Notes: generated by a model not told the origin, from the sequence alone. 64,000 bases of DNA from Apostichopus japonicus (GCF_037975245.1 NC_092580.1:32577001-32641000); one strand, 5' to 3'; shown: positions 25,083-40,000, counted from the stretch's first letter. Translations and numbers: made by a program.

Positions 25083-28000
25083 CTGGAAGAGAAAATATGA
25101 GAGAACACTGATCATGAATGATGCATGCAGAGATCAGTAAAGAAAATTCTAGAAGGGTGCAATTACCCCCCCCCCCCCCCTCCCCTAAATGGTATGAATG
25201 TATCCCCCATCCCCTAACTGCCTTTTTATCATGTAAAAGAACATAAAGCTGATGGTTGCAACATTAATGTCTCTTAATGTCTCCTACATAAGTGTCCTGA
25301 CACAATGTCTGCCACATTTCAAAACTAACATTACCACTTGGTTTGAACCTTACAATGTTTTCTAGGCCTGTCCCTGTTTCCTTCTAAGATTCTGTGACAA
25401 AGTAGTCATTGTTATAGTTACCATGATACGACCGTCATTTCCCAATTCTGATAATAAGAGAAAGGGTTTTGTAATATGCCTTCAAACTTACCCCTCTCTG
25501 GTACTTTTCTGCCCTCTCAATTTTCCAGGAGAGATTTTCAATTTCAGCTTCAAGTTGTGCTTGCTGGTACTCAAAGAGTTTCTTCCTTGGACCAGATTCC
25601 AGATAGTAGGCATACGGGTATGTGTACTGAAGGCTGTAACGGCACTGTTCAGGTCAAAGGTGAAAACAAAAACAAAAGTAGAAACCCACACAGGGTAGGA
25701 TTAAATGGGTGTGTCACCATGGTATTTTAACTAAGTCATTTAAATATTGATACCTGCTATTATCATTTGATATATTGTTCTGTACAGTGGTTTAGTCCAC
25801 CATTCACCCGCGTACCTCCTTAATGAGGTAAACAAGATATGTACAGTGTAAGCTCTCCCGCTAAGAAAGGTTTCAAGCCGTACCACTAACCCTAAGCATT
25901 TAGCCTGGTTTGTTGATGGTTCAGTGTACTTAATCATCTGAATGAGATTGAACACTTGGGAGAAAAGATGGTTTCTTGTATGGTTCAAAACACTGACTAC
26001 ATTTACAAACAAAACTTTTTAATTCTACCAGGAGAAAGCTTCTACGCTTCTTTGAACATATCCTCTACATTAAGTTTAACACTAAGATGAGATAATCTGT
26101 TGCTGATTAATGTGTTGCATCGTTATACTTCATAGATAATGGAAAAACATGTAAGGACCATGGAAGGACCATGCAAGGACCATGGACAGATCATGCAATG
26201 ACCATGTAAGGACCATGGAAGGAACACGTAAGTAACATCTATCACATAACAATCAGTCTATCTATGAATTATCTGTTTATTAATTATACCAGATAAAAAT
26301 ATATTACATATAACTTACCTTTGCTAACAGAGCAGCAGCATCCAGTAGATACTGCCAGTCTATCCCTGAATGGATCATTGGTTCCCGATACTCTATGTAA
26401 CTAATAGATGGACCATGTTGTCACATATAACTTACCTTTGCTAACAGAGCAGCAGCATCCAGTAGATACTGCCAGCCTATCCCTGATTGGTTCATTGCTT
26501 CCCTATACTCTATGTAACTAATAGATGGACCATGTTGTCACATATAACTTACCTTTGCTAACAGAGCAGCAGCATCCAGTAGATACTGTCAGTCTATCCC
26601 TGAATGGTTCATTGCTTCCCTATACTCTATGTAACTAATAGATGGACCATGTTGTCACATATAACTTACCTTTGCTAACAGAGCAGCAGCATCCAGTAGA
26701 TACTGCCAGCCTATCCCTGATTGGTTCATTGCTTCCCTATACTCTATGTAACTAATAGATGGACCATATTATGTCACCTATAACTAACCTTTGCTAACAG
26801 AGCAGCAGCATCCAGTAGATACTGTCAGTCTATCCCTGAATGGTTCATTGGTTACCTATACTCTATGTAACTAATACATATAACTTACCTTTGCTAACAG
26901 AGCAGCAGCATCCAGTAGATACTGTCAGTCTATCCCTGAATGGTTCATTGGTTACCTATACTCTATGTAACTAATACATATAACTTACCTTTGCTAACAT
27001 AGCAGCAGCATCCAGTAGATACTGTCAGTCTATCCCTGAATGGTTCATTGGTTACCTATACTCTATGTAACTAATACATATAACTTACCTTTGCTAACAG
27101 AGCAGCAGCATCCAGTAGATACTGCCAGTCTATCCCTGAATGGTTCATTGGTTCCCTATACTCTATGTAACTAATAGATGGACCATGTTATGTCACATAT
27201 CACTTACCTTTGCTAACAGAGCAGCAGCATCCAGTAGATACTGCCAGTCTATCCCTGAATGGTTCATTGGTTCCCTATACTCTATGTAACTAATAGATGG
27301 ACCATGTTATGTCACCTATAACTAACCTTTGCTAACAGAGCAGCAGCATCCAGTAGATACTGCCAGTCTATCCCTGAATGGTTCATTGGTTCCCTATACT
27401 CTATGTAACTAATAGATGGACCATGTTATGTCACCTATAACTAACCTTTGCTAACAGAGCAGCAGCATGCAGTAGATACTGCCAGTCTATCCCTGAATGA
27501 TTCATTGGTTCCCTATACTCTATGTTACTAATAGATGTACCATGTTATGTCACATATCACTTACCTTTGCTAACAGAGCAGCAGCATCCAGTAGATACTG
27601 CCAGTCTATCCCTGAATGGTTCATTGGTTCCCTATACTCTATGTAACTAATAGATGGACCATGTTTTGTCACATATAACTTACCTTTGCTAACAGAGCAG
27701 CAGCATCCAGTAGATACTGCCAGTCTATCCCTGAATGGTTCATTGGTTCCCTATACTCTATGTTACTAATAGATGGACCATGTTATGTCACATATAACTT
27801 ACCTTTGCTAACAGAGCAGCAGCATCCAGTAGATACTGCCAGTCTATCCAAGTTCCCTCATTCTTCATCACTTTCTCTTGAATTCTCTTGTTGATATTTC
27901 CTAACGTTACTGCTTCAAGTTCAAGACTTCTGGCGTGATTCTCCCACTGTATGAATGAATGTAAATATAAAAGGTATTTGTTACTTTCAAACTTCAGGTA

Positions 28001-31000
28001 AACATACACGTCTGTTCATAGTAATCACCCAAACACATGAAATATATCTCACACTTTTAACAAACCACAAGGGATGCAATATCCGAAAATATTATTAATT
28101 TACTGTTCATAAAATAACTATTACTTAATATAAACTACCATCTAGTTGAAATATATTACACATTTTTAAGAAGATAGATTTATTTGGATAAATCAACCAA
28201 CTCTCTGATATAAATACCCTAAGTAGGGTGAAAGCATATTTTTGATATAAAAATGACAAGATAGTAGCACGAGGGTATAGTAAATGAACAGGATAAAAAC
28301 AAGAGCTATTTAGAGAAGTACTTTGTAGTTCAAACATTGAAAGCCTGGACGTACATTAATCGCAAGTAGCTCACATATTAATGAATCATGTTGCCATGGA
28401 GATAGATCTATATATTTTCTGAGAGTTAGTGGTATTGCCATGCATTAATCTTAACAAAAGAGCACATGGTGATTTTAATCACCAAAACTGTGAGAAGAGG
28501 TAATTCTTAAAGGGTAACACCTGGCTTTGCCATTAACCTTTGAAGCAACATAAATTGTATATATATAAGGTTAATTATTAAGGGCTTCCCTGGTTTTGCC
28601 ATTACTAAATGATAAATAGGCACCCAGAGGAATTAATTATTCACACTAACGTGGTAGAAGAGATACTTCTTCAGGGTTTCACTTAGCTTTTGCATAAATC
28701 TTTATAGCAACATGCATAAACTTCACACACTACAATATGGTATAGAAGAATATTCTTTTGATGGCTTCCCTGCGTTTAGCATTAACTTATCAAACCATAA
28801 AACAGCTCTGACAAGATGTACTCACCCTGCCATGGTAGAAGAGATATTTCTTAAGGGCTTCCCTGGCTTTGACCTGAGCACATTCATTGACGATGTCTGG
28901 TTTTTCTTTGTATCGACTGCATTCATAGTACTCTGTGCCGTGAAACTTCCAATCTTTATTAAACAACAAGGCATGACAAAGATTTACTCAAAACCCTTTT
29001 TTGACCCTTTATATGTACCGTTCATTTTTTAAATCTCTATATTGAAGCTGGTAACATGTATTTCATATACATATTATTTATTGAAAAATTTCCATTAAAA
29101 GTTTGCCAAATTTGTTTTGCTGAACAAACGTCAAATGTAGCCCATCTCAATACATTTCTCGCTACCATACACGGCTTGCATATAGTAAGAATAACTGCTG
29201 TTCAGTGTACATCACTCATCAGGAGAAATCATTTCATATTTACATCAAAATGAATCTCCCCTACAGAGTGCTATCAACATAGAGGAGTCCTCAAATTTTT
29301 GTAAATTTGAAAAAAAAAAGTAACAACTTTCACCCCACGTTATTCTTAATTAAATAAACAATTACCAACAACAAAAATGCTAAACACATCATACAAAGTT
29401 GTGGTCTGCAACTATGAAATTTTGTATTTCTTTTTTCTTCTTCTGCAGTTTGTTATAAAGCCTTGAAAACATACAATTCATTTTGATCAATACTTTAAAG
29501 ACGCTAGTTAACTTTCTGTTTACTTTCCCATGCAATTAGATAATATTCTGTTACTCTGTTGAGTTATTCTATTGAGAAACGTCAAACCCAAGTGAACACT
29601 TAGCCTATATACACTCTTCACCTATAGAAAGGTATCTAGCCTACTTTGCATATAGTGTACCATATATATATATATATCTTGAGTCATAGTTGCAAACAAC
29701 AGTTGAAGGTAGCTGCAACTATTTCAAAGATTAAAGACTTAAGTAAATAAAGGCCCAAAACCAGCAAAATTGTAAAAGTACTTTGTTCTTTCCACGACCT
29801 TCATTGACAATACTACAGTACTGCAGTAATTGCTGATGAAATGAATCTGTGAAGTGGAATGTACTTAGCACAGGGTATTCTGTCACTATGAATCTGTGAA
29901 GGGGAATATAGCTACTGTAGCACAGGGAAGGCTGATACTATGAAGGTAAAGAGAAACCATAAAGGATAACTTACCACCCATACAGACCCAACAAAAGTCA
30001 TGTTTACACCTGGAACATTGCTGGAAAGGAACAAAAAGAAAGCTTATCCTCGGTTGCTTCCTGTTATTTCTGCTTTGTGTTTCACTTTAATGTTATTATT
30101 ATTTCTCTGCATATCTAGTGTAATACAACTGGGTTACTATCTGCACAAAATCTACTGACGAGCATCAAGGCTTTGAGGTCAACCATGCTAATGAAATCAG
30201 ATACATGCCATCATTTGAAGTATATTTACCATGTTTATATGTCACTCAAACTTGAAATTACACCCAACTGCAAGCAAACTAAACATTCCTATTTTAGAAG
30301 GTGGAACAGTTGATGAAAACAATGGAATTCGAGGGAGAATACAAGTACTGTTTTAAATGAAAACATTTTACAAAACATTTTACATTTCACTAAATACTTT
30401 GAATGCAATCTTGCAAATGCAAAATGCAAATTTTCAGCTATCAGGCTATATGATATGTTCATAGTTGATGACAATGCTGAGTCAGTATCACATGATATAT
30501 CTGTTCTATGAATATGTCATATAAGTTTACTAAATAAGCAACTAAATATTAAGTTAATTGACATTGGTATTATTTGCTGCTTAGAAGGTTCATAAAGATA
30601 TGTCCCTTTACTGCACTGTAAATAACTATTGACTGCACTGTAAATAGTCATTTACTGCACTGTAAATAACCATTTACTGCACTGTAAATGACCATTTACT
30701 GCACTGTAAATAACCATTTACTGCACTGTAAATAACCCATTACTTCACTGCAAATGACCCTTTACTGCAAATGATTATCCAAGCTAACTCAAAGGTCATT
30801 TATTGTAAATATTGATAGAGTGACCTGTATTAACACACCACTGTGGAATGGAATTATACACACATAGATATCTTGAATGGTACCATTCAGCTATCAATTT
30901 GAAGTAACTTAAAATACCAGTCAACATAATACCAGTTTGTCATTTTTGGACACATATACAGTATATATTCCATATCCTACACCAAACTGTTGACAATTAA

Positions 31001-34000
31001 GCAAGCAAATGAACTAATATGACTTAGGCACTACAGCATAGCAAAGGTGCAACTTAACCTAACCATAGACCTAGAACTATTTATGATTAAAAGCAAATAA
31101 TATACAGACAGTTAAAACCAGACAAGCAAATGAAAAGAAGACTTCTCAAAATTATACCTACTCAATCAGAAACACAAGAGGAAGGTTTAACAATGGACTC
31201 ACCATATGGTTACAACCGCCATTCTTCTCTATACAAGCATGACATTTAGGACACTAGTGGTGTAAAAAGAGAGAAGGGAAACACTCAATAACAAGAAACT
31301 GACAATAATGGTTTCTTTTCAAATATATGATTGCATACAGTAAATACAAGACAGACTATATGGACTAACAAGTAATCTCAATCCTTTGTGCTAAAGATAT
31401 GTTATGGATGTCTGTTTCAGTTTCAATTTAAACTTAATTATTTGCTGGTTTTGATCTACGCTGGACAAACTTTGTCTGTATGAGTTGCAGTTGTTGTCTT
31501 GCATTGGCACTGTTACCGTTACTCCAAAGTGACATTGGTTCAACTTTCTATTTGAGAGTCAAACTATTTACCTGTCTACACTTTATTATGGCACTTTCTC
31601 ATCTAGAAGGAATAAATAAATTTGGGGCTACTTGGAAGGTATTCAAGCCGCAACTTCCCTTTACCTGAGTGGGTTAATCCATGATTGCAACTGCACATAC
31701 ACAAATGAACTAGTCTAGGTATGAATATTTTAGGTACTGGCATGGTATATACAATTTTGCATGTTTATAGACATGTTTGTGCCACTTGAACTGACTTTAA
31801 TCCACAACACAGACATGTTCAATGGATATCATCAGGCAGCAGCTTTCTGTTATTTTGATCCTCTTCTCCCTCCCCCCCCCCCACCATCCCATTCCCTTCC
31901 CAAAAGTAAGTTTTCAGAAGGGTGCAATTATCTCAGCTACTCATCAATGTGCCATTAAATTAAAGAGAGCCCAAATATAAACCTATACAGTCTTCCTTTC
32001 TTACTCAGACACACTACTATAAAATGCCTGATCCCTACAGTACTGATTTCGCTTAACTCCCGTTGAAAAAAAATCAACGATCGATAACAAAAGTTAAAAA
32101 TCGATAAAAAAAGTTGAAAATCGGTTAATTTCGTTGACAAGATTTAGACTACTGCGGGCACGGTTGTCAACGAAGTTTCAACGAAATTTCCACGAAAGTT
32201 ATCGCGATCAAAAACCGCAAAGGCAATTCTAGACATATCAAGGTTGTGACTTGCGTTGAATCCTTAGTGTAACTACAGCCGTTTTCAGACTCTACCAGAA
32301 GTTGCCGAGGAATATTACAAACGTTGCAAAAGTTTGATTGTATATAAGACGGAGTAAGTTCTGTACTAGGTGTTTGAAAAATGATTTGGCTAGGATAATA
32401 AAAACTAGTCTTGGTCGATCGTAACAAGCACATTCTATGACTCTTAAGTTGTAGGCTAGTATTAAACTAGGATCAGTTTAAGTTAACTCACCAAGGAACG
32501 CAGTGTCAGAAAAACAAGAAAAAAAATATCAACAATGAAACAGCCGTAGCTGGATATCAGAGATCTTTATTCCCAATAAATTCCTGTGTTACTTGACGTA
32601 CTACAGTACCGTTACTACAGAACCGCACTCACTTTCAAACTTTTCTGAGAGCGCATTCCGTCCAAAAAATCTCCCCGACTTCAATGCACGCAAAAAAAAA
32701 AAAAAAATGTTATTTTCCCCCTAACCTGTTACTGTAAGTTGCCCGCGAAAGCAGATGGACTGCCCTGGTAATTAAGGTCGCAGCCTGGGTCTGGGCTACC
32801 TATAGTATGCTGCTTACATGTGCATTCCCTACCCTGGATATCCCCACCACCAAACTTTTTTGAAAGGCTAGTCCAATCATAAACTTGGCTTTGTCAAATT
32901 CACGCCTACCTTATGTTAATTAGCATAGTATTTATCTTCGTGGGGGTTTAGCACTGCAGAACCTTCATGGCTGGCTGCCTCTAGAAGCAAACATTATTTT
33001 ACCCCTACTGTTCGTAATGGAATGGATGTTATCTGTTACTGAGTTAATTGAAAACCAAATATTCATTCATATATATATAAGTAGAACAATCCAGCAGGGA
33101 TGAAAAGTTTATCTTGAATGAACCAATCAGAAGTCGTGCTATTAATAAAACTTGAAAACACCTGGCCAGCAAGAGAGTTGCACACAATTGTTTCCATGAC
33201 TACCAAGAAAATAAAGCAGTGACTTGGGGGCCCACGTTGGGTAGATTTCTGTGGAAAATGAATATATTTTCATTGCTTATTTGAGTATTGTATATTGGGA
33301 AGAGCTGATCAAACATTACTGGGGAGGGCTTTCAACTGGCCTGACGGCTTTCAACTGGCCTGACGGCATGTATATTTATTTTAATGAGTAGGGTGAGTTT
33401 TTATGAGTCTCCCGGTATGCGTCACATGAGAAGTAAAGGTTTTGTTTTTTGGTTTTATCATCGTTTTTCAAGTGGAACAACTCATAAAATCATATCAAAT
33501 GAAAATAATATAAATTTGAATATCCTTCCTTAGTTTTACTAATCAGGAATGCTTGATAAGGCATGCAATGCATCGTTCGAAAATGTAATTTTAAAGTAGA
33601 ATTGAAAATGAACGACATAAAACAATATCTGTGAAGCATGTGGAGCACAACTTTGAATATTCGTTGTGAAAGGAAAACATAATGAACGATGTTTACTGCG
33701 TAAATAAATTTCGCGGAACTGGTATAGAAAAATTACGTACTGAAGCTTACGTCGGAGAAGCTCATAAATGACACAGGTGGAAAGAGCGCATCAAAATTCG
33801 GTTTAGGAAATCCCTACACAGCCGACAAAAGTTGATATCTCCTTCCGTTTTCGAGTTATAAGCGATTTTGTGTTTTTGCGATATGGTTTTCAGTATATTT
33901 TCATTGAATAAGGCGTTTTGTTGTGTGTGTTTAAATAAGGGTGTGACCTATCAGATATTTCGCTAACCGTTTCACCGTATCGCCTACCGGTCGGTTAAAC

Positions 34001-37000
34001 GTTTAAACGCCGTTTCCCGATCGCGGCTTTTTCGACGCACAGTTACTGGACTTTTAATGAAAATAGGACGTTATGAGTACAATAATTAAGGTTTTCTTTT
34101 CCAGCAGGTAGCAATTCAGGCAGCAAGACAACGATCAATGTATGTTAATTACTAATTAGGCCCAATAATATTGTGAACCTTTCGTGTAATAATAATTGCC
34201 TAACACACATGATCAGGATTCGTGGTCTTCAGAAGTTCAGATCACTGAATTTATATAACTCGGCCTTCGGCAACGTCCTAACTTTTGAAGAAAAAAAAAC
34301 AATATATTTGTCTATCAATCACAAGATTTTAAACAAAAACTCGCCTAAATTAGCAAACTTACCGACCTTTCCTACTTACTCATTAAAAGTCATGTTAAGA
34401 AAACAAATTACGCACGCACGTGTTGTTCGTTGGGTTGTAAAAATCAAGTTGAAATTGGTTTGAGCAGCCTCCGATTTCATTTTCTTTCTCTTGTGTCACA
34501 TACATGATACAGTACCTTACATTTGATACAAAAGTTACTTCAAACAGCCTCCCAAAATTTTTGTCGCAATAGGTTAAGATTTAACCACGCTGCGCAGTAC
34601 CATTCATAATTTGCATATTACACTAGGCGTCCAGATGGCGGGAGAATATAACATCATGTTCAATGTGTTGTGTCGTTCCCATGGTGCGATGAACTTGGGC
34701 AAATTGTCAAGTTCGAATGTCAATGACCTACTTATGTTCTGTGACCAATGTCAGTGGGAATTATGTGTGTAAAAACTTGGGTTTTTCCATTTGTTATATA
34801 TGTAGAAGTTTTTCCGTAAGCGGAGCGAATTTTAGGGCGGCTCGTTGATTGTGAGGAAGCACTTATCTAAGCATCAATCTTTGTGAAAAATATCGTAAGT
34901 TTTTCATTTTCTTTCATTTTCTTTTATGTTTGCCGCAATCGCGCCCGCAATGCATGCACAACATAATACCATGTGTGAAAAAATGGCTGTTCACGTGCGG
35001 ACCTGAGAGAGCAAACTGGCCTTGTGTTGTTAATGTTATGACGGTACTTTCTAGAACGACCATTTGCGTCTTTTGGGGTCAACATATTTTCACACGGGAT
35101 TTCACCATGCCATTGATCGATGTACACGGGTGATATGTCGCAAATATAAACTGAGAAAACGAATTGACGACACTATCATGAGCTTATGACTATTGGCTAC
35201 TACTTTAGTTATATTAAACACATTATTCATGCCTAAAACATCGTTTTTCTGTTTTTATAGATAGTTTGCAGTACATTACTAAGTTCTTTACATATTTTAA
35301 AATAATTTTCATGTTTAAAATGTAAACAAAATAGAAAAAATAAAAAGCAGAAAACGCCTTTTTGAAAAATGGAAGCGTCCTCGCAGAATGGGCGGGGCAT
35401 CTTTATTTTGCTTCAAGTAACATGTTTTCGCTCAGAAACAAAGTTTCATACTCCAACTCTAATAAAAATCCAAATTTACATCTCTAAAAAATAACTATTT
35501 TTCGTAATCTGCAAGTAAACCAAGTTTATATGTCCATTCATTGTTATTTAAATGGTTAAACAGCACTCTAATTTATCTGGAAGTGTGCCTCGTGGTATAT
35601 AGCTTTGACTGCAATCTCTCTTGCGGCCTGGCGAAGTTAAGACTTATGTCACTGTGTTTGGGGTTCACAGTTAGAAAACGTCCCCCGTCAGTTTCACTAC
35701 ATGTTTCTTTGAGTGTCACTACAGTACTGATTTCGCTTAACTCCCGTTGAAAAAAAATCAACGATCGATAAAAAACGTTGAAAATCGATAAAAAAAGTTG
35801 AAAATCGCTTAAAAACGAATAATTTCGTTGACAAGATTTAGACTACTGCGGGCACGGGTTGTCAACGAAGTTTCAACGAAAATTCCACGAAAGTTATCGC
35901 GATCAAAAACCGCAAAGGCTATTCTAGACATATCAAGGTTGTGACTTGCGTTGAATCCTTAGTTTAACTACAGCCGTTTTCAGACTCTACCAGAAGTTGT
36001 AGAGGAATAGTACAAATGTTACAAAAGTTTGATTGTAGATAGAGTAAGTTCTTTACTACTGTAGGTGTTTGAAAAATGATTTGGCTAGGATAGTAAAAAC
36101 TAGTCTTGATCGATCGTAATAAGCACATTCTACGACTCTTAAGTTATAGGCTAGTATTAAACTAAGATAAGTTTCGGTTAGCTCACCAAGGAACGCAGCG
36201 TCAGAAAAACTAGAAATAAAAAAAATATCCACAATGAAACAGTCGTAGCTGGATATCAAAGAGATCTTTATTTCCAATAAATTCCTGTGTTACTTGACGT
36301 ACTACAGTACTGTTTACTACAGAACATCACTCACTAAACAAACTTTTCTGAGAGCGCATTCCGTACAAAAAATCTCCCCCAGCTTCAATGCACGCAAAAA
36401 TAAAAAAACATCCTGTTATTTTCCCCCTAACCCGTTACTGTAAGTTGCCCGCGAATGCAGATGGACTGCCCTGGTATTTAGGTCGCAGCCTGGGTCTGGG
36501 CCACCTGCAGTTTGCTGCTAACATGTGTATTCCATACCCTGGATATCCCCACCACCAAACTTTTTTTTGAGAGGCTTAGTCCAATCATAAACCTGGCTTT
36601 GTCAAATTCACGCCTACCATCTGTTAATTAGCATAGTATTTATCTGAACCTTTGGCTGGCTGCCTCTAGAAGCAAACATTATTTTACCCCTACTGTTCGT
36701 AATGGAATGGATGTTACCTGAAAACCAAATATTCATTCATATTATAAGTAGAACAATCCAGCAGGGATAGAAAGTTTATCTTGAATGAACCAATCAGAAG
36801 TCGTGCTATTAATAAAACTTGAAACACCTGGCCAGCAAGAGAGTTGCAAACAATTGTATCCATGACTACTAAGAAAATAAAGCAGTGACTTGGGGCCCAC
36901 GTTGGGTAGAAATCTGTGGAAAATGAATATATTTTCATTGCTTATTTGAGTATTGTATATTGGGAAGAGCTGATCAAACATTAGTAGGGAGGGCTTTCAA

Positions 37001-40000
37001 CTGGCCTGACGGCTTTCAACTGGCCTGACGGCATGTACATTTAATTTAATAAGAAGGGGGAGTTTTTATGAGTCTCCCGGTATGCGTCACATGAGAAGTA
37101 AATGTTTTTGTTTTTCGGTTTTATCATCGTTTTTCAAGTGGAACAGCTCATAAAATCATATCAAATGAAAATAATACATATTTGAATATCCTTCCAAGTT
37201 ACTAATCAGGAATGTTTAATAAAGCATGCAATGCATCGTTCGAAAAAGGTAATTTTAAAGTAGAATTGAAAATGAACGACATAAAACAATATCTGTGAAG
37301 CGTGTGGAGCAAAACTTTGAATATTCGTTGTGAAAGAAAACATAGCGAACGATGCTTATTGCGTACAGTAAATAAATTTCGCGGAACTGGTATAGAGAAA
37401 TTACGTACTGCAGCTTACGTCAGAGAAGCTCATAAATGACACAGGTGGATAGAGCGCATCAAAATTCGGTTTAGGAAATCCCTATACAGCCGACAAAAGT
37501 CGATATCTCCTTCCGTTTTCGAGTTATATGCGATTTTGTGTTTTTGCGATATGGTTTTTAGTATATTTTCATTCAATAAGGTGTTTTTGTGTGTGTTTAA
37601 GTAAGGGTGTGACCCAACAGATATTTCGCTAACCGTTTCACCGTATCGCCTGCCGGTCGGTTTAACGTTTAAACGCCGTTTCCCGATCGCGGTTTTTTTC
37701 GACGCACGGTCACTCGACTTTTAATGAAAATAGGACATAATGAGTACAATAATTAAGGTTTTTTCCCCAGCAGGTAGCAATTCAGGCAACAAGACACTCG
37801 ATCAATGTATGTTAATTACTAATTAGGCCCGATAATATTGCGAACCTTTCGTGTAATAATTGCTGAAAAGAATAACACACATGATCAGTATTCGTGGTGT
37901 TCAGAAGTTCAGATCACTGAATTTATATCACTCGGCCTTCGGCAACATCGTAACTTTTGAAGAAAAAAACAATATATTTGTCTATCTATCACAAGATTTT
38001 TAACAAAAACTCGCCTAAATTAGTAAACTTACCCACCTTTCCTGCTTACTTATTAAAAGTCATGTTAAGAAAACAAATTACGCACGCACGTGTTGTGGGA
38101 TGGGTTGTAGCAGCCTCCGATTTCATTTTCTTTCTCTTGTGTCACATACATGATACAGTACCTTACATTAGATACAAAAGTTAATTCAACAACAGCCAAA
38201 ATTTGTGTCGCAATAGGTTAAGTTTTAATCGCGCTGCGCAGTACCATTCATAATTTGCATATAACATCAAAATTTACACTCGGCGTCCAGATGGCGGGAG
38301 ATGTAACATCATGTTCAATCTGTTGTGTTGTTCCCATGGTGCGATGAACTTGGGCAAAGTTCAATGACCTACTTATGTTCTGTGACCAATGTCAGTGGGA
38401 ATTATGTGTGTAAAATCTCGGGTTTTTCCATGTGTTATATATATAGAAGTTTTACGTAAGCGGAGCGAATTTTAAGGCGGCTCGTTGATTGTGAGGAAGC
38501 ACTTATCTAAGCATCAATATTTGTGAAAAATATCGTAAGTTTTTCATTTTCATTCATTTTCTTTTATGTTTGCCGCAATCCCGCCCGCAATGCATGCACA
38601 GCATAATACCATGTGTGAAAAAATGGCTGTACACGTGCAGACCTGAGAGAGCAAACTGGCCTTGTGTTGTTAATGTTATGACGGTACTTTCTAGAACGAC
38701 CATTTGCCTCTTTTGGGGTCAACATATTTTCACACGGGATTTCAACATGCCATTGATCGATGTACACGGGTGATATATGTCACAAATATTAACTGGGAAA
38801 ACGAATTGACGACACTATCATGAGCTTATGACTATTGGCCTACTACTTGAGTTATATTGAACACATTATTCATGCCTAAAACATCGTTTTTCTGTTTTTT
38901 TATAGATAGTTTGCAGTACATTACTAAGTTCTTCACATATTTTAAAATAATTTTCATGTTTAAAATGTAAACAAAATAGAAAAAATAGAAAGAGAAAACG
39001 CCTTTTTGAAAAATGGAAGCGTCCTCGCAGAATGGGCGGGGCATCTTTATTTTGCTTCAAGTAACATGTTTTCGCTCGGAAACAAAGTTTCATACTTCAA
39101 CTCTCATAAAAAAACAAATTTACATCTCTTAGAAATAACTATTTTTCGTATTCTGCAAGTAAACCAAGTTTATATGTCCATTCACTGTTATTTAAATGGT
39201 TAAACAGAACTTCAACTTATTAGGAAGGGTGCCTCGTGGTACATAGCTTTGACTGCAACCTCTGTAGAAGCCTGGCGAAGTTAAGACTTATGTCACTGTG
39301 TTTGGGGTTCACAGTCAGAAAACGTCCCCCGTCAGTTTAATTACACGTTTCTTTGAGTGTTACTACTCATATAAGCATGAGAATGCTTTCGAAAATATTC
39401 CCTCTTTCAAACGACTGAACTAAAGTCTAACTGATATTAATAAACGAAGTTACGCGTTTTCCGACGTTTCGTGTAACCACAAATTGACCTTCTATTTCGT
39501 TTAAAAAAGAATTTCAACGTACCGTTGAAAATTCCACGAAGGAAATGACTGAGATAACCAATCGATAAAATTCGATAAAAAACGATAAAAATCGATAAAA
39601 ATCGCCGAATTTCGATGAAAAACGAAGAATTTCGGTTATTTTTCTTTCAACGAATTTTAACGGGAGTTAAGCGAAATCAGTACTGTACTCATGCAAGTAC
39701 AGGAATGGTCTTGAGAAATTCCTGCCTGCAAACGACTGTTCCAAAGTCTAATCAATACTAATAAACGAAGTTGCTCGTTTTCTGACGTTTGGCGTAACCA
39801 CACATTGACCTTCTATTTCGTTTAAAAAAGAATTTCAACGTATCGTTGAAAATTCCACGAAGGAAATGACTGAGATAACCAATCGTTAAAATTCGGGGAA
39901 TTTCGATAAAAATCGGGGAATTTCGATGAAAAAACGTGGAAATTCGGTTATTTTCCTTTTAACGAATTTTAACGGGAGTTAAGCGAAATCAGTACTGTAC

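Larger units (their letters stand above)
32038..39997. mobile_element. TA-flanked modular transposon with duplicated arms, 7.96 kb
   Basis: Inverted termini CAGTACTGATTTCGCTTAAC occur at 32038 and, reversed, at 39997, each flanked by TA. Internally the same left terminus recurs at 35722 and the same right terminus at 39685, again next to TA. The order is left arm A1 (32038-35719), A2 (35722-39363), right arm B1 (39366-39685), B2 (39688-39997). A1 and A2 are near-identical 3.68-kb copies; B1 and B2 are diverged 0.31-kb copies. The subterminal regions contain many short 'aaaatcgat' repeats. No transposase recognised. TA duplications suggest a Tc1/mariner-type mobiliser, but the superfamily is not proven. 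Lies in the ARIH2 intron between exons 7 and 8. Confidence 0.8.

Noticed and set aside
26313-27802. CRISPR-like array of regularly spaced repeats
   Set aside because: Spacers are also repeated, the organism is an intron-bearing eukaryote, and the units derive from ARIH2 exon 11.
34924-35133. Matching 67-codon frames in both arm copies (also 38564-38773)
   Set aside because: Present on both strands and conserved only because the arms are a recent duplication; no motif.
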